Below are positions 8,202 to 16,079 of a DNA stretch of 20,951 bases, one piece after another (the first letter of the stretch is position 1; each line of letters opens with the position of its first letter). Origin of the DNA: Candidatus Omnitrophota bacterium (GTDB lineage: Bacteria > Ratteibacteria > UBA8468 > B48-G9 > JAFGKM01). The notes under the pieces are model-generated. The model was not told the origin of the DNA, did no database searches, and saw only the letters and a list, made by a program, of their open reading frames with translations. The translations under genes and the position numbers were made by a program. The DNA is taken from the NCBI GenBank assembly GCA_023818785.1, contig JAMWCO010000006.1, positions 1-20,951 on the forward strand, given 5' to 3'.

Positions 8202-8816
8202 ATGGAAGAAATAAAAGTTTTGAAGGTAGGGGAAAAAGTTCAGGATTTTGAAGTTGATGTATATTTACCTGATAAGAAAGATTTTGGTAAAATTAAATTT
8301 TCTGATATTTTTAAAAAGGGCAAATGGCTTATACTTTATTTTTACCCAGCAGATTATACTTTTGTTTGCCCTACAGAGTTAGCAGATATTGGAGAAAAAT
8401 ATGATGAAATAAAAAAATTGGGAGCAGAATTGATTTCTGTAAGCACAGATACACATTATGTCCATTACGCATGGCAGCAGCAAGAGAAACTTCTTTCTGA
8501 AATTAAATATCCTATGGCTTCTGACCCAACACATATTATTTCTAAAACTTTTGGTGTTTATGATGAGAATTCTGGGCTTGCTTTAAGAGGGACTTTCATT
8601 ATTGATCCTGATGGAAAACTTCTTGCTTCAGAGATTAATTATTTCCCTGTTGGAAGGAACTCAGATGAACTTTTAAGAAAACTTAAAGCATTTAAATATA
8701 CAAGAGAAAATCCAACTCAGGTATGTCCTGCAAAATGGCAACCAGGCAAAAAAACTTTAACACCCGGGAAAGATTTGGTAGGTAAAGTAGGAGAAAGATT
8801 AAAGACAACTGTTTAA
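8202..8816 (+). CDS. Typical 2-Cys peroxiredoxin (AhpC/Prx1-like)
   Basis: The product is 204 residues, cytoplasmic. The thioredoxin fold carries the peroxidatic Cys56 in YTFVCPTEL, with T53 and R129 completing the active site, and the resolving Cys175 in VCPAKW near the C-terminus. It reduces hydrogen peroxide and organic peroxides to water or alcohols. AAGGAGGG lies at normal distance upstream of ATG 8202, and only 26 bases separate it from the superoxide reductase gene, so it is the third gene of the PerR operon. No AhpF or dedicated thioredoxin reductase is nearby. The C-terminal extension after the resolving Cys (TPGKDLVGK) is usual for this group. Confidence 0.93.
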   Translation: MEEIKVLKVGEKVQDFEVDVYLPDKKDFGKIKFSDIFKKGKWLILYFYPADYTFVCPTELADIGEKYDEIKKLGAELISVSTDTHYVHYAWQQQEKLLSEIKYPMASDPTHIISKTFGVYDENSGLALRGTFIIDPDGKLLASEINYFPVGRNSDELLRKLKAFKYTRENPTQVCPAKWQPGKKTLTPGKDLVGKVGERLKTTV

Positions 8817-8821
8817 TAGAA

Positions 8822-8857
8822 AATTTTTGGATTACTTGTTGACTCAATCTAAAAATT
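8822..8857 (+). promoter_or_regulatory. 12-bp dyad around the uroD-like promoter -35 box
   Basis: AATTTTTGGATT (8822-8833) and AATCTAAAAATT (8846-8857) form inverted arms with one G-T pair around a 12-base loop. The loop holds the -35 box. It could be an operator, or a transcript hairpin after the peroxiredoxin gene, though no T-run follows it. Confidence 0.45.
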
Positions 8858-8865
8858 GTTATAAT
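8839..8865 (+). promoter_or_regulatory. Promoter of the UroD-like gene
   Basis: TTGACT at 8839-8844 and a perfect TATAAT at 8860-8865 are separated by 15 bases, slightly short. TTGTTG at 8836-8841 with an 18-base spacer is the alternative -35. Confidence 0.6.
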
Positions 8866-8916
8866 AGATTTATAAAACAATAGATAAAAAAGGAGGATAA
8901 TTGTAAAGATTAAAGA

Positions 8917-10008
8917 ATGACACATAGAGAAAGATTGAAAAGGGCATTTAAATGTAAAGAAGTTGATAGAATGCCTATAAGAATTTGGGGAGTAAGTCCT
9001 ATATTTCAGATAGAAAAATTTAAGTTATTATGTGAACTTGTTATAAAATATGACCTTGAAACAATTGAATTTTGGGCCCCGAAAAAAGATGAATATCCTC
9101 CATTACCATATCAAATAGAAAAACAAGAAAAGATAAAAGATACAATGAAAGAAGTAATAACAAAAATAAAAACACCAAAAGGTGAGTTAACAGAGATTTT
9201 TAGACAAAAATTAGATGGTTCTCCTGGTATGGTTATTAAACATTTTATAGAAGATATAAAAGATGTAGAAAAATTTCTATCAATACCTGACCAAGAATTA
9301 CCAAAAATTGATTCATATTTTGATTTTGAAAAAGAAGTTGGTGAAAGAGGATTAATTTTAATTGGTATAGATGAGCCAATGTATTCTGTTCATAGATTTA
9401 TGGGCTCGGAAACTTTCAGTTATTTTCTTTATGATAATAGAGAAATTTTGCATAAAATGATAGAAAAAAAATTTAAAATAATTGAGAATTATGTCAAATA
9501 TATTCTTTCAAAAAAAACAGGAGATGGGTTTGGATATTATGGACCAGAATTATGTATTCCACCACTTGCTTCTCCAAATGATTTTAGAGAATTTGTTGTC
9601 AATTATGATAAGAAAATAATAGATTTAATTCATAATGAGAATAAACTTGTTTGGGTTCATTGTCATGGAGACATGGCGCCTGTTATTGAAGAATTTATAA
9701 AAATGGAAGTTGATTGTTTAAATCCTATTGAACCACCACCTGTATCAAAAATAACAATAAAAAAGATGAAAGAGATATCTAAAGGAAAAATGTGTCTTGA
9801 TGGAGGAGTTGAAGATGGTGCTTTTGATACTTTAAAACCAGAAAAAATGAAAGAACTTGTAGAAAAAATTATAGAAGAAGGGAAAGAAGGTTATGGATTT
9901 ATTTTATGCCCAACTTCTACTCCAAATACATTCCCAAAACTTTTACCACATCATATTGAAAACTATAAAATTTTTGTTGAAACAGGAGTAAAATTTAGAA
10001 ATTATTAA
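8917..10008 (+). CDS. Uroporphyrinogen decarboxylase-like (MtaA/CmuA-type) protein
   Basis: The product is 363 residues, a TIM-barrel of the URO-D superfamily, cytoplasmic. The family's opening is clear (MTHRERLKRAF, then VDRMPI). The metal-site region reads VHCHGD with H248-C249-H250-G251, where corrinoid methyltransferases have H-x-C-G, so the usual Cys is His here. C293 (MCLDGG) and C331 (ILCPTST) are further candidate ligands. Such proteins next to sugar catabolic genes are common in uncultured PVC-type bacteria and most have no known substrate; true haem synthesis is unlikely because no other haem gene is present. ATG 8917 is the first start after an in-frame stop, but the strong AGGAGG at 8891-8896 is 20 bases away. 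It has its own promoter and precedes the regulator gene. Confidence 0.8.
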   Translation: MTHRERLKRAFKCKEVDRMPIRIWGVSPIFQIEKFKLLCELVIKYDLETIEFWAPKKDEYPPLPYQIEKQEKIKDTMKEVITKIKTPKGELTEIFRQKLDGSPGMVIKHFIEDIKDVEKFLSIPDQELPKIDSYFDFEKEVGERGLILIGIDEPMYSVHRFMGSETFSYFLYDNREILHKMIEKKFKIIENYVKYILSKKTGDGFGYYGPELCIPPLASPNDFREFVVNYDKKIIDLIHNENKLVWVHCHGDMAPVIEEFIKMEVDCLNPIEPPPVSKITIKKMKEISKGKMCLDGGVEDGAFDTLKPEKMKELVEKIIEEGKEGYGFILCPTSTPNTFPKLLPHHIENYKIFVETGVKFRNY

Positions 10009-10012
10009 TCTT

Positions 10013-10026
10013 AAAGGTAAAACCAA
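10013..10026 (+). promoter_or_regulatory. Shared promoter-upstream box, copy 1
   Basis: AAAGGTAAAACCAA, with the small dyad GGT-AAA-ACC inside, lies 12 bases upstream of the -35 box of the regulator promoter. An identical 14-mer lies at 16054-16067, also exactly 12 bases before a TTGACA. Confidence 0.6.
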
Positions 10027-10038
10027 TTTTAAAAAAAC

Positions 10039-10066
10039 TTGACAAAATTTATTTTATATATAAAAT
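10039..10066 (+). promoter_or_regulatory. Promoter of the GntR-LacI regulator operon
   Basis: TTGACA at 10039-10044 and TAAAAT at 10061-10066, 16-base spacer. Transcription would start at about 10073, essentially at ATG 10074, so the mRNA may be leaderless. Confidence 0.75.
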
Positions 10067-10069
10067 AAA
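10048..10069 (+). promoter_or_regulatory. 22-bp perfect AT palindrome over the -10 box
   Basis: Each base of 10048-10058 pairs with its partner in 10059-10069, centred between 10058 and 10059. It overlaps the -10 box, a good place for autorepression by the regulator. It is made only of A and T, so chance is not excluded. Confidence 0.45.
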
Positions 10070-10073
10070 AAAT

Positions 10074-11168
10074 ATGGAAGAAAAAGTTGAAAAAAGTGTA
10101 GTTAATAGAGTCAAAGAGGATTTAAAAGGGAAAATTTTAAGAGGAGAATTTAGAACTGATAAAAGATTTTCTTCTGAAAGGAAACTTGCAAATATTTATA
10201 AAGTAAGTAGAATAACAGTAAGGCATGCAATAAGTGAACTTGTTGCAGAAGGATATTTATATAGGATTCCTTTTAAAGGAACATATATATCAAAAGATTT
10301 ATCAAAATTAACAATAGAAGTTATAATAAATCCTCCTTTAAATATTTCTTTTTTTTCTGAAATTCTTACAGGAGTTGAAAAAGCCATATCAAAAGATGGG
10401 AATAAATTACTCCTTAAATGTACAAATGAAAATTCAGAGTTAGAAAGAAAATATCTTGAAAAAATAATAGAAGAAAAAATAGATGGTCTTATAATTGTTT
10501 CTGGCAAAAATTCTTTCTCAAATATTGATTTGATTAAAAATGTTGCTCATAGAATTCCTGTTGTTGTAATTGATATTTATCTTGGAGATATTGATGCTGA
10601 CCATATAAGTTCAGATGATGAAAAAGGAGGATATATTGCTACAAAACATTTAATAGAACTTGGTTGTAGAAAAATTTTACATCTTGCAGGACCAACTGAA
10701 CATTCTACTGCAAAATTGAGATTAGAAGGTTATAAAAAAGCACTTATTGAAAATGGTATTGAGTTTGACCAAAAACTTATTAGATATACTGATTGGTCCT
10801 TAGAAACTGGTTATTATGAAACAAAAAAATTTCTTTTAAATAATAAAATAGATGGAATATTTGCATGTAGTGATGAAGTCGCTGTTGGTGCATTTAAAGG
10901 GTTAAGAGAACTTGGTTTTTCAGTCCCAAATGATATTTCAATTGTTGGTTATGGGAATTTAACAGTTGGAAGATTACTTGAAGTTCCTTTAACAACTATT
11001 GACCAAAAAGCAGAAAGGATTGGTTTTGAATCATATAAACTTTTAATGGAAAGATTAAAAGGAGAAAGAAATACTCATTCATTAAAAAAAGTTATTCTTG
11101 ATGTTGAACTTGTAATAAGAGAAAGTTGTGGATTAAAGAAACATATAAGTATAAAAGGGAGGATTTGA
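10074..11168 (+). CDS. GntR-LacI hybrid transcriptional regulator (AraR-like architecture)
   Basis: The product is 364 residues. Residues about 5-75 form a GntR winged helix (RGEFRTDKRFSSERKLA, VSRITVRHAISELVAEGYL). From about 80 to 350 is a LacI/GalR-type sugar-binding domain (FFSEILTGVEKAI, KIDGIFACSDEVAVGAFKGL, VPNDISIVGYGN, LTTIDQ). This is the AraR architecture: a sugar-responsive regulator, usually a repressor released by sugar. No ribosome site precedes ATG 10074 and the promoter places the transcript start there. It is followed by the SDR gene after one base, so it heads an operon with two dehydrogenases and a membrane protein that it probably controls. Likely effector: a mono- or oligosaccharide, not identifiable here. 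Ends in TGA. Confidence 0.9.
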   Translation: MEEKVEKSVVNRVKEDLKGKILRGEFRTDKRFSSERKLANIYKVSRITVRHAISELVAEGYLYRIPFKGTYISKDLSKLTIEVIINPPLNISFFSEILTGVEKAISKDGNKLLLKCTNENSELERKYLEKIIEEKIDGLIIVSGKNSFSNIDLIKNVAHRIPVVVIDIYLGDIDADHISSDDEKGGYIATKHLIELGCRKILHLAGPTEHSTAKLRLEGYKKALIENGIEFDQKLIRYTDWSLETGYYETKKFLLNNKIDGIFACSDEVAVGAFKGLRELGFSVPNDISIVGYGNLTVGRLLEVPLTTIDQKAERIGFESYKLLMERLKGERNTHSLKKVILDVELVIRESCGLKKHISIKGRI

Positions 11169-11169
11169 G

Positions 11170-11925
11170 ATGGATTTTGGGCTTAAAGGTAAAAAAGCAT
11201 TAATAACAGGTGGAACAAGTGGAATGGGGAAAGAAAGTGTAAAACTATTATTAAAAGAAGGAGTTTATGTTGCTATAAATTATTTCCATAATGATAAAAA
11301 AGCGAATGAAACATATGAAGAATTAAAAAAATTTGGTGAATTGATTCTTGTGAAAGGAGATGTTGGCAATTATAAAGAATGTGAAAAGGTTGTTAATGAA
11401 GTTTTAAAAAATTTTGGAACAATTGATATACTTGTTCACTGTGCTGGGATTGCTCAGCCAAATGAGGATACTCCAGAAAATTGGGATTTGGTTATAAAGA
11501 CACATTTATATAGTTGTTATAATCTTGATAAACATATTTCTCCAATTATGATAGAAAAGAAAAGTGGTAAAATTATAATAATTTCTTCAATTGGTGCACA
11601 TTCAACATGGCCAAATGCTTATTGTGCTGCTATGGCTGGAAAAATATGCTATGCAAAGGGTCTTGCAAAAAAACTTGCTCCATTTGGCATAAATGTTAAT
11701 ACAATATCTCCAGGAACAATTTTTACACCAATGCTTGACCCCTTTATACCTGTTGAAAAAAGAAGAGAATTTACAGAAAAAAATATACCTTTATATAAAA
11801 GTAAGAATGGTTATCCAACAGCAATTGAAATTGCTAAAGTTGTATTATTTCTCTGTTCAGACCTATCAAGTCATATAACAGGAGAAGATATAAAAGTAGA
11901 CGGTGGAGAATTTATTCATTATTAA
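11170..11925 (+). CDS. Short-chain dehydrogenase/reductase with altered catalytic tetrad
   Basis: The product is 251 residues, the classical SDR length. The cofactor loop is TGGTSGMGK (13-21) and D64 sits in the adenine-contact GDV motif. S140 and Y151 of the active site are present. The catalytic Lys of Y-x3-K is replaced by M155 (read directly as ATG), and the position of the tetrad Asn carries H112 (VIKTHL instead of the usual VxxVNL). The NNAG motif is HCAG (90-93). The C-terminus keeps SPGTIFTPM and the DGG motif. It may still bind NAD(P)H but normal proton relay looks lost; a structural, sensing or unusual catalytic role is possible. AAGGGAGG lies 7 bases before ATG 11170. It sits between the regulator and the zinc dehydrogenase, so a role in the same sugar or polyol pathway is likely. 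Confidence 0.88.
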   Translation: MDFGLKGKKALITGGTSGMGKESVKLLLKEGVYVAINYFHNDKKANETYEELKKFGELILVKGDVGNYKECEKVVNEVLKNFGTIDILVHCAGIAQPNEDTPENWDLVIKTHLYSCYNLDKHISPIMIEKKSGKIIIISSIGAHSTWPNAYCAAMAGKICYAKGLAKKLAPFGINVNTISPGTIFTPMLDPFIPVEKRREFTEKNIPLYKSKNGYPTAIEIAKVVLFLCSDLSSHITGEDIKVDGGEFIHY

Positions 11926-11928
11926 AAA

Positions 11929-12948
11929 ATGAAAGCAGCATATTTAACAAGACCATATGACATAGAGATAAGGGAAATTGAAAAACCAGATATAAAAAAT
12001 GGTGATGATGTATTGATAAGGGTTAAAAGTGTTGGTGTTTGTGGTTCAGATATTCATTATTATAAAGAAGGGAAAATTGGTAATTTTGTTGTTAAAGAGC
12101 CATTAATACTTGGTCATGAAACTTCAGGGATAATTGAAAAAGTTGGCAAGAGTGTTAAAAATCTAAAAGAAGGGGAAAAAGTCGCAATTGAACCACAAGT
12201 TCCTTGTAGAAAATGTGATTATTGTAAAGAAGGAAGATATAATTTATGTGAATATGTTAAGTTTTTTGCAACCCCTCCTATAAATGGAACATTTTGTGAA
12301 TATATAGTTCATCCATCTGATTTTGTATATAAATTACCTGAAAAAATTTCTCTTGATGAAGCAACTTTGATAGAACCATTTTCTGTTGGTGTTCATGCTT
12401 GTAATTTAATAAATTTAAAGCCAGGGGAAAAAGTAATTATTTCAGGACTTGGGCCTGTTGGTATATTAACTCTAATTGCATCAAAAATAAATGGAGCAAT
12501 TGTTTATGGTATAGAAAAAAACAAAAAAAGAATTGAAGTTGCTAAAAATTTTGGTTGTGAATATATCTTTAATACAAATGAAATAAAAATAAAAGAAATT
12601 AAAAATAATTTATTAGAAAAAGTTGATGTTGTTTTTGAATGTTCAGGTTTTTCTGAATTGATGGAAGAAACTATTTTTTGGGTTAAAAGAGGTGGAAGAA
12701 TTGTTTTTATAGGTATGGGGACTGAATTTATAAATTTCAATTTTTCTAAACTTACAATTGATGAAATAAAAATTTCAGGGATTTTTAGATATGCAAATAC
12801 TTATAAAAAAAGTATTGAAATTTTGAGCAATAACAAAATTGATCTAATTTGTCTTATAAGTAAAAAATTTAAACTTGAACAGGTCAAGGAAGCACTTGAA
12901 TATCCAACAAAAAATTTTGATTGTATAAAAGCAATAGTAAATCCTTAA
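11929..12948 (+). CDS. Zinc-dependent polyol-type alcohol dehydrogenase (sorbitol/xylitol/threonine dehydrogenase family)
   Basis: The product is 339 residues, MDR superfamily, cytoplasmic. Catalytic zinc ligands are C38, H63, E64 and the family's E149. The structural zinc lobe is complete with C93, C96, C99 and C107 (CRKCDYCKEGRYNLC). The Rossmann motif is GLGPVG (173-178), and an acidic residue at the end of the second strand (YGIEKNKKR) favours NAD+ over NADP+. The early segment GVCGSDIHYYKEGKIG matches sorbitol/xylitol dehydrogenases best, so oxidation of a sugar alcohol or sugar is the likely reaction. It starts 3 bases after the SDR stop without a ribosome site, which suggests coupled translation, and abuts the membrane protein gene. 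Confidence 0.9.
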   Translation: MKAAYLTRPYDIEIREIEKPDIKNGDDVLIRVKSVGVCGSDIHYYKEGKIGNFVVKEPLILGHETSGIIEKVGKSVKNLKEGEKVAIEPQVPCRKCDYCKEGRYNLCEYVKFFATPPINGTFCEYIVHPSDFVYKLPEKISLDEATLIEPFSVGVHACNLINLKPGEKVIISGLGPVGILTLIASKINGAIVYGIEKNKKRIEVAKNFGCEYIFNTNEIKIKEIKNNLLEKVDVVFECSGFSELMEETIFWVKRGGRIVFIGMGTEFINFNFSKLTIDEIKISGIFRYANTYKKSIEILSNNKIDLICLISKKFKLEQVKEALEYPTKNFDCIKAIVNP

Positions 12949-12949
12949 A

Positions 12950-14815
12950 ATGGAAATTAAATTGTGGAGGAGTTTTTTAATAGGTGGTTTCTTTTCTTTT
13001 ATAATTTGTTTTGTTGACCCTATAAGAGTTTTAGTTTCAAAAGGTGCTTCATTAACTTCTGACTATAGTATAGGTGCTGCTTTTTTCTATTTTTTCATAA
13101 TTGTTGTAATAAATGGAATTTTAGGGAAAATAAATAATAAATTTTCTTTAAAAACAGAAGAACTTGGAATAATTTTTGGAATGATGGCTGTTTCTTGTGC
13201 AATACCAACCTGGGGATTTGCTTTAAATCTTATCCCTCTTCTTCCAGGAGTTTACTATTATGCTGATCCAAGTTGGGAAGAAAATTTTATACCATATATA
13301 AATAAAAAAATTACAGTTTCAGATAAAAATGCAATTAACTGGTTTTTTGAAGGGTTACCAAAAGGATATAGAATACCATGGGATAAATGGATTTTACCTT
13401 TAACTTTCTGGTTTATTTTAATTTTTTCTGTTTATTTACTTTCAATATTAATTATTTATTTCTTAAGTAAAAGATGGATTGAGGAAGAAAGATTATTATA
13501 TCCTTTAATAACTCCTCCAACTGAACTCTCAAAAAAAGAGAATTCTTTCCCTCCGATAATGAAAGACAAACTTTTTTATATTGGAATTTTAATACCATTT
13601 ATAATACTAAGTCTTAACTGTATCTCTTACTATTTTCCCACTTTTCCAAAGTTATATTTAAGCAAAACTTATTTAATTTTCAGAAAGACATTAGGAATTA
13701 ATATTAGAATTGCGTTTGAAGTTATTGGGCTTATTTATTTTGTCTCTCTTGATGTTTCTTTAAGTTTATGGTTTTTCTATTTACTTCTTACAATTCAAAA
13801 AGGGATTTTTAATATAACTGGTATTATCAAATCAACTCCTGAACCATGGGCATTTTCTGGAATTGAAGCAGGATATGAATGTATGGGCGCTATGTTTGCA
13901 ATGATTTTAATAATTTTGTTTCAGGAAAGAAATTATTTGAAAAGTATTTTTTTTGATAGACGTAATATTATCTATACAATTATATCTCTAATATGTTTTT
14001 TCACAATAGTTTTTTGGCTCAATTTTATTGGTCTTAAGTTTATCCATTCTTTAATATTTACAATTATTACATTTTTAACATTTATTGGACTTACAAGAGT
14101 TGTTTGCCAAACTGGTTCTCCATATGGAAGGAGTGGAGTTGTTCCTGCTGGTATGCTTATAAATATTTTTGGAACAGAAAGGATTGGGAATTACGGATTA
14201 ACTGCACTTGGTTTTACTTCTCCATGGGCATGTGATTTAAGAACACTTGTTATGACATCATCTGCTTCCTTTTTTGCTCTTGGAGAGAAATTTAAAATAA
14301 ACTTTAAAAAAATAATATTTGCCTGCATTATTTCTGTTTCAATAGGGTTATTTACTTCTTTTTTTTCAATAATTAGAATTGCTTATAAATATGGAGGGAT
14401 AAATCTTGGCGGTTGGCAATTTACTCATTATGTTCCTTATACAGTCAATTGGGTTAAAGAATATATTTTACATCCTTATAGTTTTGGGAGATATGAGTTT
14501 TCTTTCTTTTCAATTGGTGCTTTTCTTTATATTATATTAAATTTTTTAAGATTAAGATTTATAGGGTTCCCAATCCATCCAATTGGATTAACTATTGCTG
14601 CAACTATACCTATTTATTTTATTTGGTTTTCTATTTTTATTGGATGGCTTTTGAAATTTTTGATATTAAAATATGGAGGACAGAAATTATATAAAAAATT
14701 GCAACCACTTTTTATTGGAATAGTTTTTGGTGCTTTTTTAACTGGTGGCGTTTGGATGATAATTGATTTTATCACAGGACAAGTTCCAGGAACCCATCCA
14801 ATATTAGGTAGTTAA
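12950..14815 (+). CDS. Polytopic membrane protein, DUF6785/DUF6784 (OPT-like) family
   Basis: The product is 621 residues with roughly 13-15 hydrophobic segments spread along its length. The opening WRSFLIGGFF, the NGILGKI loop, EELGIIFGMMAVSCAIPTWG, then a periplasmic-type loop and the WIEEERLLYPLITPP motif match DUF6785-type proteins, and the C-terminal half with GGQKLYKKLQPLFIGIVFG is DUF6784-like. These resemble oligopeptide-transporter (OPT) superfamily members and recur in carbohydrate loci of PVC bacteria, where they are presumed transporters; the substrate is not established. ATG follows the dehydrogenase stop after one base. Its place between dehydrogenases and a phosphodiesterase-like gene suggests it imports the compound those enzymes process. 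Confidence 0.75.
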   Translation: MEIKLWRSFLIGGFFSFIICFVDPIRVLVSKGASLTSDYSIGAAFFYFFIIVVINGILGKINNKFSLKTEELGIIFGMMAVSCAIPTWGFALNLIPLLPGVYYYADPSWEENFIPYINKKITVSDKNAINWFFEGLPKGYRIPWDKWILPLTFWFILIFSVYLLSILIIYFLSKRWIEEERLLYPLITPPTELSKKENSFPPIMKDKLFYIGILIPFIILSLNCISYYFPTFPKLYLSKTYLIFRKTLGINIRIAFEVIGLIYFVSLDVSLSLWFFYLLLTIQKGIFNITGIIKSTPEPWAFSGIEAGYECMGAMFAMILIILFQERNYLKSIFFDRRNIIYTIISLICFFTIVFWLNFIGLKFIHSLIFTIITFLTFIGLTRVVCQTGSPYGRSGVVPAGMLINIFGTERIGNYGLTALGFTSPWACDLRTLVMTSSASFFALGEKFKINFKKIIFACIISVSIGLFTSFFSIIRIAYKYGGINLGGWQFTHYVPYTVNWVKEYILHPYSFGRYEFSFFSIGAFLYIILNFLRLRFIGFPIHPIGLTIAATIPIYFIWFSIFIGWLLKFLILKYGGQKLYKKLQPLFIGIVFGAFLTGGVWMIIDFITGQVPGTHPILGS

Positions 14816-14821
14816 TAAAAG

Positions 14822-16051
14822 ATGAATGAAAAGGACCATAAAAATATTGCTGAGTATGGATATGAGTTAGTTAAAGGACCATATATAAAAGAGGAAATTA
14901 TAAAAACATGTATGTATCCAGATATTTATGCTGATAGAAATGTCAGTTTAGATTTAAAAGAATATCTATGGCCACTTCCACCAAAATCAAATTGGTATAA
15001 AAAATTATTAAAAAAGATTGAAAAAAATCCAGTTAAAATTTTATCTTATCATCCTGTTGAATACATTTATTTAATTCTATTTTATTTTAAAAATGTTATA
15101 GGTCTTTTAAAGAAAAAAAATTTTGAAAAAGCATCACAATTTTCAGGGATTTTTTCTCATTTTATAGGTGATTTTTTACAACCAATTCATACATTAAATC
15201 CATCATTTATTGACTTTTTGATTGATGTTCCAGAAAAATATTTACCTTATGAACTACATTATACAATTGAATCAATAACAACAGATTTAAAATTTAAAAA
15301 ATATAGACCCGAAATTCTTGGTGAAAACATTAAAAAAGCAACACTTAAACTTTATACAAAGATTTATAATTACACAGAACAGATAAGAAAAGATACTCTA
15401 AAAATGATAAGTTTTCTTTATAAAAATGATGATTTAAAAATTAAAAAATATGCTCAAATTGCAGTTTTAAAAAGTTGTTATCTATTTTCTGACTTTTTAT
15501 ACACTTCAATTATTCTATCAAATAAAAATAAGATTAAATCTAAAAATTTATCTCTAATTGATTATCCATATATAAGTTGTGATATAGATATGCTTTATAG
15601 ATACAGAGTTCAAAAAAATATATCTTTGATACCATATTCTCAAAAAGCATATCCATTAAAATTAAAAATAAATAATGAGATAAAAGAAGTAAATGGGATA
15701 AGTGTATTTCCTTATGTTGGACCAATTATTTCTGGTGAAAAAAAAGAAAGAGATGCAAAAGTTGAATATTTTATACTTCCTGGAACTTTTAAAAAATTTA
15801 AAGCAATGGTTGGATTAAATCCTTGTTTTAAAAATAGTTCAGGAAAAGTTGTATTTAGAATTTTTTCAAATGACAAAATAATATTTCAAACAAAAAAAGT
15901 AAAACCAGATGATTCAGCAATTTTAATAGAAATTGACTTACCAAAAGATACAATATTTTTAACTTTATCAATGCTAACAATAGAAGAACCAAAACCTCCA
16001 ATATGGATAAATCACCCGCATGGCATCTGGGCAGAACCTGAATTAATTTAA
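14822..16051 (+). CDS. Zinc phospholipase C/S1-P1 nuclease-fold protein with NPCBM-like C-terminus (paralogue 2)
   Basis: The product is 409 residues, with no signal peptide, so cytoplasmic, unlike secreted bacterial phospholipase C. Metal ligands fit Bacillus PLC spacing: H113-x3-D117-x5-H123 (HFIGDFLQPIH) and H146-x3-E150, with H6, D34 and H77 as candidates for the remaining sites. Residues about 270-395 form a beta domain like the novel putative carbohydrate-binding module NPCBM (FKAMVGLNPCF, VVFRIFSNDKIIFQT). Together with the gene at 5197 it defines a two-domain family in this genome. It is the last gene of the sugar operon, 6 bases after the membrane protein gene. Role unknown: cleavage of a phosphodiester-linked glycan or sugar derivative is a guess from the fold and context. 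Bases 15951-16021 recur exactly at the window end. Confidence 0.72.
   Translation: MNEKDHKNIAEYGYELVKGPYIKEEIIKTCMYPDIYADRNVSLDLKEYLWPLPPKSNWYKKLLKKIEKNPVKILSYHPVEYIYLILFYFKNVIGLLKKKNFEKASQFSGIFSHFIGDFLQPIHTLNPSFIDFLIDVPEKYLPYELHYTIESITTDLKFKKYRPEILGENIKKATLKLYTKIYNYTEQIRKDTLKMISFLYKNDDLKIKKYAQIAVLKSCYLFSDFLYTSIILSNKNKIKSKNLSLIDYPYISCDIDMLYRYRVQKNISLIPYSQKAYPLKLKINNEIKEVNGISVFPYVGPIISGEKKERDAKVEYFILPGTFKKFKAMVGLNPCFKNSSGKVVFRIFSNDKIIFQTKKVKPDDSAILIEIDLPKDTIFLTLSMLTIEEPKPPIWINHPHGIWAEPELI
15951..16021 (+). repeat. 71-bp exact direct repeat, internal copy
   Basis: Identical to 20881-20951. Here it lies within the 3' end of the phospholipase C-fold gene. The base before it differs between the copies. 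Confidence 0.95.
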
Positions 16052-16053
16052 TA

Positions 16054-16067
16054 AAAGGTAAAACCAA
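16054..16067 (+). promoter_or_regulatory. Shared promoter-upstream box, copy 2
   Basis: AAAGGTAAAACCAA, identical to 10013-10026, 12 bases before the -35 box of the prepilin promoter, followed in both cases by AAAAAAACTTGACAAAA. Confidence 0.6.
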
Positions 16068-16079
16068 AAACAAAAAAAC

